Shown here piece after piece: positions 25,959-36,544 of a stretch of 64,000 bases of DNA. The notes under the pieces are model-generated. The model did no database searches. It saw nothing but the letters and a program-made list of their open reading frames with translations, and was not told the DNA's origin. Origin of the DNA: Paramecium octaurelia (taxonomy: Eukaryota; Ciliophora; Oligohymenophorea; Peniculida; Parameciidae); contig CAJJDP010000032.1 of assembly GCA_905182995.1 (NCBI GenBank), positions 185,221 through 249,220 on the forward strand, in the 5' to 3' direction. How positions within the stretch are numbered: the first letter of the stretch is position 1; each line of letters starts with the position of its first letter. A program made the position numbers and the translations under genes.

Positions 25959-26391
25959 ATGAAGGCAGAACAATAACAAAAGGGGGCAACCAAAACAGTT
26001 AAGAAAGTGAAGGTTAATAAGAAAGCACCAGTTAGGTACATTGAATATTTGAAAAAAGATTATGGGTAAAGGCTGCTTTCACTGGTTTCAGAAGATCTAA
26101 AGTTTAATAAAACGAGAATTAGGCATTGTTAAAGATTTAACATGTCGATGATGTTTCATCAAGCAGATTCTATTGGGGCAAAAGAGTAGCTTATATCTAC
26201 AAGGCTCACTCTCTCAAGAACAACACTAAATTCAGAGTACTTCACAATTATGATGTTTTTAGACTATCTGGGGTAGAATCAGCAGATCACATGGATCAAA
26301 CGGAGTTGTGATTGCTCGTTTCAATAGAAATCTTCCACCAAGAGCCATCGGATCTACTTTGAGAGTATTCCTCTATCCAAATAGGGCTTGA
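25959..26391 (+). CDS. RPL35A: 60S ribosomal protein L35A (eL33)
   Basis: 127 residues, typical size plus a Lys-rich N-terminus. Family signatures: LWVKAAFTGFRRSK, RFYWGKRVAYIYKA, TIWGRISRSHGSNG and RNLPPRAIGSTLRVFLYP at the C-terminus. Two introns, 26036-26058 (23 nt, AAG end) and a 26-nt TAG intron, give exactly 128 codons. It is part of the large ribosomal subunit. The gene lies immediately upstream of a decayed chaperonin gene. Confidence 0.95.
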
Positions 26392-26454
26392 TCCATTATA
26401 TTAATATGTACATTTATTTCCAGAAATTAAATAAACCAAATTTATTTTTTAAAT

Positions 26455-28106
26455 ATGAGTCAACCATCTTAGGCATCACAGCAAAAAGCCAATACTTCAA
26501 CAAATCAGAAAAAACCAAAGAAATGAGACAGACTAATATTCAAGCTGCCAAAGGAAATATCCTAATCTCTATGTCAAGTTGTATCGGATGCAACAAGAAC
26601 CAATTTTGGACTGATTGGAATGGATAAAATGATCTAAATGCCAAACATTAAGTACTCATTACAAATGATGGAGCCACCATACTCAAATAGTTGGATATGG
26701 TACAACAATGGTAATCCATTCAATATTACAAACCTAGTTGAAATTTCTCATGCTTAAGATGTTGAGGCTGAAGATGGTACCACTTCAATTGTAGTATTCC
26801 CTGGAACCTAATTGATGTCAAGTAAAATATTCTTAGAGAAGGGAATACAGCCGACAACTATTTCAGAGGGATTTCAATATGCTTTAGAAAATGCGTTTAG
26901 AAGCTTTGGATGAATTAAAAACCAGCTGAACTAGACAATAAAATAATAGTTGTTTGAATGTGTATAAAAACCATTGTCATCAAAAGTGGTTTCATCCAAT
27001 AGTGCATAATTGGCTTACTTGCTTTAGATGCAGTTTTGAGAATTATTGACCCTCTTAAGCCCAATGATGTTTATTTAAAGAAATCAAAATAGTTAAAATT
27101 TAGGAAGCCTCATACTGAATTAGTTGAAGGAATTGTATTCTCTTATTAAAAGCACGTTAAAAGCTGAGGGACCTTAAAAAATAGGAAATTTTAAAGTGGT
27201 ACTGTTGTAATTTTGTTTACCTGCGCCTAAAAAAGATGTTGAGAATTCTATTGCCATTTATGATTATACAGAAATGAACAAAATATTGAAAGAAGAAAGA
27301 AAATACATTATTGATCTCGTTTAAAAATGGGGCAAATATATTATTGATTCAAAAAAGTATTTTAAGAGATGCTGTCAATTATCTTTCATTGTTTTTTTTT
27401 AGCAAAACAAGGAATTATGGTTGTGAAAGATATCAAAAGAGAGGGTGTAGCATTTGTATCCAAGGTATACTTATGTATTGATAATAATTAGCACAAATAG
27501 ATTAATTGACTCCTGAAAATGAAATGTTTTCTTGAATAATGAAAGCAAGTGTTGAGAATTACTGGGAGTGCCTTCTTAATCTAAAGCTTCTACAATCTTA
27601 GTTCGAGAGTCAAACACATTAGTTTTAGATGAGGCTGACAGAAGCATTCCCGATCCCTTATATGTTATTAAAAGTCTTGTTAAAAGCAAAGGTTTGATTC
27701 CAGGAGGAGGAGCACCTGAAATCCACTTATCATTAAAATTGACTTAAAAGGCTAATAAATTAACAGGTGCCAGGTCTATGTGTGTTAGAGCCTTCGCCGA
27801 AGCAATTGAAGTGAATTCTTTTACTTTTGCAGAAAAGTAGGTAATTTATATTCAAACTGAAGGATTGAATCCAATCAAATTATTTACTGAGTTAAGAAAT
27901 AGACATCTTAAATCAAAAAGTTCGCAGGAATAGGAATAAAGAAAGTAATTATTATTTAATATAATCATTTAGAATAGCATTGTAGATGATATTACAACTG
28001 AATAAGTAGTTTAACCTATTTTAGTAACAAGGAGTGCTTTGAGTTGGCTACAAAGTGTGTTAGATTGATCCTTAAAATTGAAGATCCTGTCATTTCAGCC
28101 TGTTGA
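26455..28106 (+). pseudogene. CCT4: Decayed CCT4 (TRiC/CCT delta) chaperonin gene
   Basis: CCT4 is one of eight subunits of the cytosolic chaperonin that folds actin and tubulin. Most of the protein can be followed in order: [104 protein letters not shown]. But the frame changes repeatedly through single-base losses and gains (after KKPK, before VLITNDG, near LATKCVRLI) and in-frame TGA codons occur. A 25-nt stretch at the first intron position begins GA instead of GT, as if the 5' splice site had mutated. It cannot encode a working subunit as given; a functional copy should exist elsewhere. Confidence 0.85.
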
Positions 28107-28207
28107 TCTTTAAAATTTTATATATAATAATTTATAAAATTTGATAAACTTTTTCATGTCACATATTGTTGCAAAATTTGATATTTTTTGATTTTTAAAA
28201 TGATTAA

Positions 28208-28888
28208 ATGGATTAATTGAAACTTAGCTTAAAATAGATTCTCTATTTCTATGTAATTTATAATAATATTAAATAAATTGATGTTAGCAAATTCAAGAAC
28301 AAAGCCGGTTATCTAACCAGTTTTCAAATTAAAGCAATTTTGAATACTATTGTTGTGCCATGTTCATCAAAAGATCCCACTAATAGTTTAAAGAATTCAA
28401 TTGAAAGTTCAAGATTTGCATCATATCATAATATCAGTAATTCTCTTCGCAAAAATATAATCCTCAACCAACATTCTTTGTTACCTACCAATAGTAATCG
28501 AAAATCACTTGTTATTGAACCTAATTAAACATCTACAATAACAATTGATCCTTTTTAATAGGAGTATAACAATAAGAAAAATACTAAACAAATCAAAAAA
28601 CATTTCAGATAATTAAAGAATCTTAGTATTGGTCAAAACTCTAATGATAATCTGAATTCAACAAATGAAGAATTATAAACACTTTAATCAAATAAAAATA
28701 GGCCAACAAAATATAATACAAATACTAAAAATATATAGTAAAAATCGAGAAAACAAAAATTAATAGACTTTTTGAAAGGTGAAAATTAAGGCATTTAATT
28801 TACATAATTATTACAAAAAAAACAATCAAAATAGTAAAATATATTTCCATCTTTCACAATTAAAAAATATCAGGAACTCTAATTTTGA
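28208..28888 (+). CDS. Hypothetical Asn/Lys/Gln-rich protein
   Basis: 226 codons open from ATG 28208 to TGA 28886-28888. From about residue 40 on the composition is clearly protein-like for this genome (PCSSKDPTNSLKNS, LIDFLKGENQGIQ), low-complexity and basic with no domain. The first 40 codons are doubtful: another ATG at 28281 opens MLANSRTKPVIQPVFK in a different frame that then hits a TGA, and no intron of correct length joins the two. It sits between two genes that carry frameshifts, so a frameshift here is also possible. Confidence 0.45.
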
Positions 28889-28922
28889 AATTTTGTTTGT
28901 ATTATTATTATTTTGAATCATA

Positions 28923-30646
28923 ATGCTTGATTATCCAAAAATATAACTAAAAACTGAACTAACACTAATAGGAATTGAATACTTGATCAACGTTCAAGCT
29001 AATGATCATTTGCTGTATATATATTTTATACATTAATTATATAGAATTAGAATCTAAATATGAACCCGATATCTGGAAAAATACTTACACTATCCATTAT
29101 ATTGAAGAACTTACTCGCAAAACAGGAAATCAGAAAAAGTTCAATATATTTCTTTCCATGTTATAAACTGCGATACAAAAAACCAATGAAAATGTATTAA
29201 ATATATTTTATATAGATATTTTTTGAAATTTTGACTTACCAAGATCTCGAGAATCTAAAATAATAGAATAATAGAATTAAAGTCATGTTTCTAGAACATC
29301 ATCAACAAATTCAAAAATCAATAAAAGATATCTCATTTTATCATATAAAACTGATTTTGAAAAAGTTCATTATCCGTTAGCCTTAAATTATGAAGAACAT
29401 ATAGAAAACTCAAGATTAATGACTAAAATCTAGAATCTAAAAACAGAATTATTAGACCATAAATCATAAAAATAGAATGACTCTGAAATTTTAGTTTCTA
29501 GTTCATTTTCCATAAGTAAGAGGGATATTTAAACATTCGATTCCTTAGTGAATTAAAATGAATTATTGAAACCTAAGGTTAAGAAATTGGAAGAGACTTT
29601 GACCCAAAAAAAAGGGGCAGTTGAAGTTGATTAATTGATAAGAGATAATGAGGACCTATAAAATTTGTTAAATACATCCAAATTGTTATATGAAGAGAAG
29701 ATCTAGAAGTTAGAACAATAGATAGATTTAAAAAGTACAGAAATTGTTATGTAAATAAATCAAGTGCTTATAATATAATAAAGATTAGATAAATGTATTT
29801 AAAAAGGAGTTATCAAGTTTGATTGGTTAAGTAGAGACGGATAATCAAATCAAAAAGCATATCAAGCTTATGAATGAGGATGAGGAAAGTAAATTGGTTA
29901 AAGCATAGAAAACTATTCAAAAATACGAAAAAGAACTAGAATCCCTTAATTAGTATATAATTAATAAAACCATAGATAAATAGATTCATTAAAGAAATAA
30001 GATGCAGTAAAAAAGAGAAGAATAAATTAGTTGGAAACAGAGCTATCTTAGTCAATGAAAAGGTATAGTTACAAAGGAGTTACTGACAGACTTTATTCTC
30101 CATACAGTAACTACTCTAATGCTAGCAGGAAATCGAATCACTCAGTTCCGAATAGAGCGAATTCAAATAATTCTCCTGGAAATGCATCTCCAAATGTGAG
30201 GTAGACTTCTCCAAATTTGAGCAAAAATTCACGTTCTTCTGTTTAATATTCAGTTAGTATAGATAGTATTTTAGTCTTCACATCAGAAACCTCAATTTTA
30301 TAACACTTCTCCAATGAACAAATAGCAATTTTAGAAGAAACCCTCTCCAGCTAGAACACAACAATAGATCAAGCCTAATCTTAATAGGACATCTCCAATA
30401 ACTTAAAAGAAGCCATCTCCTGGCAGAAACAATATGTTTAAATAGGCTTCTCCTCCAGGATAAAACAATTAACAGCAAAGGGTTCCTTAATAATAGTAGA
30501 CTAAATAAAGGGCAAATTAATCTGCTAATCATTATAAGTAGCCTATCAAGTAGGTAAACCAATATGATTGGAAGTCAGGGAATGTAACTGAACTTGATAA
30601 TAAAATAAATAATTTAAAAAATATATTATCAAAAGCGAAAAGGTGA
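28923..30646 (+). pseudogene. CCDC61: CCDC61/VFL3 homologue with several frameshifts
   Basis: CCDC61 (VFL3 in Chlamydomonas) forms filaments on centrioles and basal bodies and positions them. Diagnostic pieces: ELTLIGIEYLINVQ, IHYIEELTRKTGN, QKKFNIFLSML, ILTYQDLENLK, NKRYLILSYKTDF, EKVHYPLAL, then a long coiled coil, a Pro/Ser/Gln-rich linker and the conserved C-terminal VTELDNKINNLKNIL. At least four places need a one-base shift: at the first exon junction (about 29015-29044), after DLENLK (about 29260), near 29788 and near 30020. No GT...AG intron fixes them. Either the gene is decaying or this stretch is poorly sequenced. Confidence 0.78.
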
Positions 30647-30707
30647 TTGAGTATTATGTATGTTTAAATGAAATAAAAATAATGAACCAAAAAATCTTAT
30701 AAATTTC

Positions 30708-31355
30708 TCATTTTTTTGTTTTTTTAGTTAGTTAAGGACTTGATTCATAATCATCATCTTCGTCTAAGTCACCATCGTCCTCATCTAAATCATCATCTGA
30801 TTCGTCTGAATCTAGTCTTATACCTTCTTCATAATCACTATATGAAATATCATTTCCATTTTTATCTTTGTTATCTAAGATTTACAGTCCAGGAACTAAA
30901 TCAAAGACCTTTTAGAAGTATCCTGGCAATTGAGCAATAGGATTAGCAGAAAAATCTAGTTGTTGTAATTTTTTCAATTGCTTGATGGGCTCCAATTCCT
31001 AATGATATATCTAATATGATACTGCAAATGTTTTAATTGAATTTTCTGCTAAACTTAAACACAATAACTTTGGATAAGTATTGGCAATAAAATTAATGGC
31101 CTATCCATCTAATTAATTGATTTCTAACACCAAATTCTGCAAATTTGGTAATTTAGGAAATCCCTCAAGTGTCTTTAAGGAACACTCAACAAGACTTAAA
31201 GATTCAAGTTGAGTTTGAGATTCAAGAAGCTCAGCGACCTTTTTGTCTAATTTTACAATCTTAACATTGTCAAGATCAAACTCAATTAATTTTCCTTTCT
31301 GCTCTTGTGTTTTTTATTTGATCGATTTGTTAAATATGTCCAATATGTTAACCAT
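30708..31355 (-). CDS. ANP32-type acidic leucine-rich-repeat protein
   Basis: 207 residues: five short leucine-rich repeats (LESLSLVECSLKTLEGFPKL, LQQLDFSANPIAQLPGY), a capping segment with VPGLQILDNKDKNG, then an acidic tail rich in Asp/Glu and Ser (SDDDLDEDDGDLDEDDD) and a basic end. This is the ANP32/LANP plan: nuclear proteins that bind histones and inhibit phosphatase 2A. One 24-nt intron without a TGA is embedded in frame (after IKTFA); its removal restores the usual repeat length. Stop at 30710-30708, only 62 bp from the CCDC61 stop. Confidence 0.9.
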
Positions 31356-31373
31356 TTATTAAAATAATTAATA

Positions 31374-31976
31374 TCATTTAATTAACTATTACGCTATATG
31401 TTAAAAAGGGTGATCAATGTCCTGATTACGTGCCTATTTTAATTAGCCTAATAATGTACTGTTGACACTGAAAAGAATGACAATCCTAATTAACTTGCTA
31501 ATTGCATCCCTTATTTATTTTCTATCTTTCTAATTGCTTGTAAGTCTGATTTCATGGCAACTAAAACACCTGGCAATTTCTTTCCGTTAGCCTTTGTTAC
31601 TCTCTCAAACCATTCTTTGGCTGCCTCGTAGGTTGTCTCTTTGGTCATATCGTAACATAAAAAAACAAAGTTGGCATCTTTCAACTTGAATAATATTATG
31701 TAAATTTAACTATGTTAGATTTTAAAATCGCTTATTCATATATTTCGGATCCTGCTATATCAAATAGATATAATTCGACATCTTTTTCCTCTTATTCAAA
31801 GGGAATCAACTTAGTTGATATTTCAGCTATTTGAGTCTATGATAATTGAATTAAGTTAATACTAATTGATAATCCTTTAGAAAATTGACTTCTCCTGTAG
31901 TATACAATTAGATAAGAGCAGATTTCCCAACTGCAGAGCTACCGACCACCAATACCTTAGCTGTTACTTTTCTCAT
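31374..31976 (-). CDS. IFT27: Intraflagellar transport protein 27 (Rab-like IFT27/RABL4)
   Basis: Small GTPase-like subunit of IFT-B with IFT25; needed for BBSome-dependent export from cilia in animals. 174 residues, near the usual 180-190. P-loop VVGSSAVGKSAL, the G3 region LYLFDIAGSEIYEQ (DxAG, as in IFT27), LPGVLVAMKSDLQ corresponding to the N/T-KxD motif with M in place of N, and the family C-terminus ARNQDIDHPFQHIAQQ. Three 26-nt introns, one GTT...AAG, give exactly 175 codons. Its start codon overlaps the stop of the MOK kinase gene on the same strand. Confidence 0.88.
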
Positions 31977-33422
31977 TGAATATTAAATAATTTAAAAAAT
32001 AATATAAAATTAATAATATATTATTCATTTTTGTCTTATAGTATTTAAAAAATTACCTAAGTTTGCTTTTTTACCATATAAAACATATTCATATTATACA
32101 GACTTCTTTTTTGTTTCTTTATCTAATGAATAGAATTAGTAATACTCTAAAAATGGACAGGCCCATACGCTTTTTTCAAGTCTGCTTATTTTTTTGTAAG
32201 TGTAGGCAATTTAACTGAGTCTAAGAATTATTAATTTCTAGTTTTGAAGGAGTTCTGTAATATTTTATTAGTTTGATTGAGTAGAGTCTTTTTATGCATA
32301 ATGTGAGATGTATTTTGGTCTTCTTCAATAAGGGAATCATCTCTTTTGAATTTAATTTAATATATACTATTTCTTCAACAATTTAATTGATTATAGACTG
32401 GTTTCTAACAGTTTTTGTTATTCTTAATCTCTTAATTCCTTAAAATATGGATGTCTTAAAGCCTATTTTGCATTGATTCTCTCATCAGGATCATAGATAA
32501 GCATTTGTTTAATTAAGTCAACTACATCTTTGGGAGCATGTGGAATGAGATTTTCTAAACCAGTTCCTGCTTTTGAAGGGAAATTAATTTCCATATGAGA
32601 TGCATGTTTTCTGAAGCGATCAAGTACCTTTGGGTTTGGAGTGCCTAATATGTTATGAATCCGATGAACTTAGTCTAACTCGTTACTTCCAGGAAACAAA
32701 GGGAATAATGCAGTAATTTCAAATAGCACACATCCAACACCCCAAATGTCCATCTTACAGTCATAATACCCATCTGTCATTAAACATTCAGGGGATCTGT
32801 ACCATCTAGTGGAAATATATTCTGTGTATGGGTGCTTAGAATAAATGCCTTTGCATGATCCCAAGTCGGCTAATTTTAGATGATCACCTAAAAGTAAAAT
32901 ATTTTCACTAAATATTTGAGAATATACTTACGGCTTAATATCTCTATGAAAGATGTTATTTGTGTGCATGAAATCTATTGCTTTGAGCAATTAATACATA
33001 TAACTTCTAATTTTGTCTTATTTTAATGGTACTTTTCGACCTATTTAATAAGACAAGATTGATACCCTTGATATGTTCATAAAGGTTTTGCTCCATTAAT
33101 TCGAATACTAGAGCTAATCTCCCAGTGGGTTCATCACTAAATATATTATTAATTAATATTACTAGAGCACTTCTATTAATTTTATTATATGATCATGATT
33201 TTGCAACTTTCTCAGTGCTTGAATTTCCTTCAGTTTGTTAACCAAAATTAGTAATAATTCAATACTTGGTCAATAGTTTAAAAAATTTGTTTCATGCATT
33301 TAATAGCAACCAATTGGCTTGTTTTTATAGACTAAGCCTTTATAACTTCTGAAAAGGTGCCTTCTCCCTTCTTAGTTATTAGTTTATAATCTATCCATCT
33401 TAATAATGTTATTACTTTGCAT
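31973..33422 (-). CDS. MOK/RCK-family Ser/Thr kinase
   Basis: 433 residues. RCK kinases (MOK, MAK, ICK) control cilium length and IFT. Seen: KKGEGTFSEVIKAQS, VAIKCMKQIF, VNKLKEIQALRKL (MOK hallmark), [31 protein letters not shown] (DLG in place of DFG), TEYISTRWYRSPECLM with the RCK TxY motif as TEY, MDIWGVGCVLFEI, and a C-terminal tail of about 130 residues. Six introns (25, 23, 26, 25, 24, 25 nt) give exactly 434 codons. The second must end TTG to keep VNKLK; a 38-nt version ending AAG would delete it. The stop overlaps the IFT27 start, which is unusual, so the last exon may be misread. Confidence 0.88.
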
Positions 33423-33498
33423 TCCAAATGTTTATTTTATAATATAATAAATTTTTATAATCATCACAATAAATCCAGTTACCATCTTTTACACTTTG

Positions 33499-34461
33499 AT
33501 GTCTGGAGTAAATTTATGCTTAGGATTTTATCAAGTTCTCATTTTCAAATAATAAATAATTTAATTAATTAAATTGATGTACTCATCATTCATTACTAAA
33601 AAACCTATTGGATATAGTTTGCTAATTACATGCATGATTCTTGATCTATTTATTGCAGCATCCTAATATTCAAACTACTGTGAATTTTTCAATAAACCAA
33701 TTTATAAAGTATCATCAGATAATGGAATAACAATTTATTAAACTAATTCAGAAGGATGTGTACTAAGTTAAAATTTTGAATTAACTTATATGGGTTTAGG
33801 TGTTAGTGATCAAAATGCAAAGTCAGAAGTTGACAATCGAATCACAATATTAAATTCCATTAACACTGAATTATTTGCTTATTTATCTCTCTTTGTCTTC
33901 TACTTCCACATTATTACAAGCTTTTTGCCTTTGTTTGTAGACTTCATCTTATCTATTTCAGAATATTGGGCTTACAAGACAAGAAACACTCTCATGATAT
34001 CATTAATTAGGAATTTAATCGTTATCAACTGGTAATTAATGCAACCCTTACTCCTACTTACAACAGTCGTTAATAGTATTACCTATAAAGAATGCTTTGA
34101 AGTGTAAGATTTAAGATTTCTGATCCCAATTTACACAACAGAATGGGCTATCCTCTTTATAGTTGTAATAGTTCTGGAAACTTATACGCTTTTTTTCTTT
34201 TTAGTTAAATGGCGAAATGAATTCCCTTGTTATCTTCTAATATTTTAAATGTTTCATTTTGGCATTTTTCACACTGTTATTATTTACAATATGGTTAAGG
34301 GATCAAAAAAACTATTGCAAGTTTTATTCACTTATAAATAGTGGGTGACAGTTTTTGAAATCCAAAAATTATATCTAGAATTCTATGTAATTTAAGAAAG
34401 ATTTCGAAATCACAGAATATAATAGGCTAAATTTGCTCAATTATATAACTAAAAATTTTGA
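33499..34461 (+). CDS. Multi-pass membrane protein of unknown function
   Basis: 320 residues, intronless, exact 321 codons. About six hydrophobic helices (near residues 40-60, 130-160, 175-195, 225-250, 255-280), with a hydrophilic loop at 65-125 containing Cys residues that may be disulphide-bonded (YCEFFNKP, SEGCVLSQN). The C-terminal 45 residues are charged. I do not recognise the family. Divergent from the MOK kinase, whose start is 76 bp upstream. Confidence 0.7.
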
Positions 34462-34850
34462 ATCATTATTTAACTATTAAAGTTAGAAAACTTATAAACT
34501 CATAAATTGATTATATTTATATTAAACTTAAGATTATTTATTAAAAAATCTCAAACATCTAATTGAATTATCAAAAATGAAACAATTTATATCTTCATAA
34601 TATTATTACTTTTTGGATATACATTCTTTTTTATGAGTCTAAGCTTATATACAATCTTCAAGAACTATCGAATTATTATTATTAATTTTTTAGTGTATGT
34701 GAATTTGAATCGTTTTTAATGCTAAACTTTTCTTTACCTTTAATTTACTATTTAATTTATTCGCACACAAAAATTATTATTTGATTATGCTTTAAATGTA
34801 ATATAATAATATAAATGATTATTATGTATTTACGAAAAATATTATTTTAT
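34462..34850. other. Convergent spacer with a possible coding remnant
   Basis: 389 bp, very AT-rich, between convergent 3' ends. A short hydrophobic frame around 34580-34690 (IYIFIILLLFGYTFFFMSL) looks like a membrane helix but has no start or context, so it may be a remnant or an unspliced extra exon of the preceding gene. Confidence 0.4.
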
Positions 34851-36169
34851 TCATTTTTATTTCTTTAACTATTATTTATTTATCTATTGCATTCTCTCAA
34901 ACAGTGTAAGACCTGGCTCAAATTCTTAAATCTCATCCAGCTGCAAATCAGTTATCAAAAATAAATCTTCTTAGATTTTTAGATGATGAATCCTTTCTAT
35001 TTATCTAATAATTGTATCAAAAATAGACTTACTTTTTTTGAATTTGTGATGGTAATTCTTCAATATTAACGTCAGCTGTAAATGATTTCCTCCCAACATC
35101 TAAAAATTACTATTATTTATTATTATTCTTTTCGTTATCTTGAGAATTTCTGATTTCCTCCTTTGTCCAATCAAATTTTTAATCAAAAGGATATCCTAAT
35201 GTTTGATATAATTTCTGAAAAGATTTCTATATATATTCATAATTTGGATCTCCATCAAATGATATATTTTAAATGTATTTAAAATAATCTTCGAATGTTT
35301 TAGGTAAACCAGAACTATTGATATTTATGTTAGAATGTACCATAATTCTTCAATAGATGTATTCATCTTTTTCTATCCAATCATCTTTATTTTTTCTTCT
35401 GGTGTTTCTGCATGAATGTGCATCCATGGAAGTGAACCTTTCAAAAAGTAAACGGCCAAATACCCTAAACTCTCTAGATCACTAGCTCTATTTTAAGATA
35501 AACTCAAATGAGAGCAGATTGGGCAAAATCTAGGCTTAGCAAAGTTAATCATTTAAGTACCTGGGAGTTCCAATCACATTCTCATTTTTCTGTCTCTCTA
35601 TATGTTATCCTTAGTCCCTATATTTCAATGCAAATCCAAAGTCAATAAGATAAATTTCATCTTCCTTTAAACCTGTCATAAAATTCTCTGGTTTTATATC
35701 TCTATGTATATAATCATTCATATGTAAATATTATAATCGTTGTACTGCCTAATCTAAAAACATCAGAACTGTTTTTAATGAAAATACTTTTTTTGGAGTC
35801 TGCATTAATAACTAGTATAAATTCTGTCCTAATAGCGTTTAGACTATGAAACTTTCAGTTCCATTTTAAATAAAATAATATAAGCGAGGAAATCCAATAT
35901 TCCCATTTAACTTATACAGTACATCTACTTCATTCTTAACAGATTGAGCAAGATTAGGATTTTTGCCTGTTTATAATATCTTGACGGCGTAATATTCTTG
36001 TTTTATTTGATGAATTGCCAAATAGATATGACCGAAAGTGCCTAATAAAATCAGAAGATTCTTAACCTTAATTTAATGGACTGAGAATTCGATAGTTTTT
36101 ACAGACAACTTTATCAATCCATTTACTTTAAGTCTGCTTTTAACTTAATTTATCATTTCGTTTTGACAT
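34851..36169 (-). CDS. Casein kinase 1 family protein kinase
   Basis: 402 residues. CK1 signatures: [67 protein letters not shown], then [19 protein letters not shown] with the CK1-specific L(V)YFLKGSLPW block, and [15 protein letters not shown]. Four introns (25 nt with GTT start, 31, 26 and 28 nt) give exactly 403 codons. In the second an AAG occurs at 26 nt but only the later TAG (31 nt) keeps frame. The region corresponding to NAHLG of other CK1s diverges ([12 protein letters not shown]), so activity on typical substrates is not assured. Confidence 0.92.
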
Positions 36170-36544
36170 TGATTTAATGTATTAAAGTGTATTTGTAATA
36201 ATCTATTTTTATTATCATTTATTTATCAAAATCAGTTAATCCTCTTTGGGTATAGAATTAAATATACATAATTTAGATATAAATTGTTATGAATTGTATA
36301 AATTATTAAGATTAAGAAATCACTTATTTGATCTTCAAAGTAATCTGAACTGAATTTTACATCAATTTGGATTCATTAATTATAATCAATTAGTATTTAT
36401 ATATATGTGAGACTCTTATTTAAATATAATGATGATAAAAAATGCTGAAGGCATATTAAGTACAAGTTGTCTTTGCATGTGTATATATATTGATAGGAAT
36501 ATACCTTTGAAATTAATACAATAATTGAATCAATAATAATAATA
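36170..36544. other. Divergent intergenic region
   Basis: 375 bp between the CK1 and acyltransferase starts, AT-rich. An alternative upstream ATG around 36430 opens a short frame that ends before the gene proper. Nothing else seen. Confidence 0.5.

Noticed and set aside
28923-30646. Programmed +1 frameshifting as in Euplotes
   Set aside because: The code here (TAA/TAG = Gln, TGA stop) is not that of Euplotes, and the shift sites share no common slippery motif.
32670-32864. Stand-alone 64-residue kinase-like gene
   Set aside because: It is the middle exon region of the MOK kinase, isolated only because standard stops flank it.
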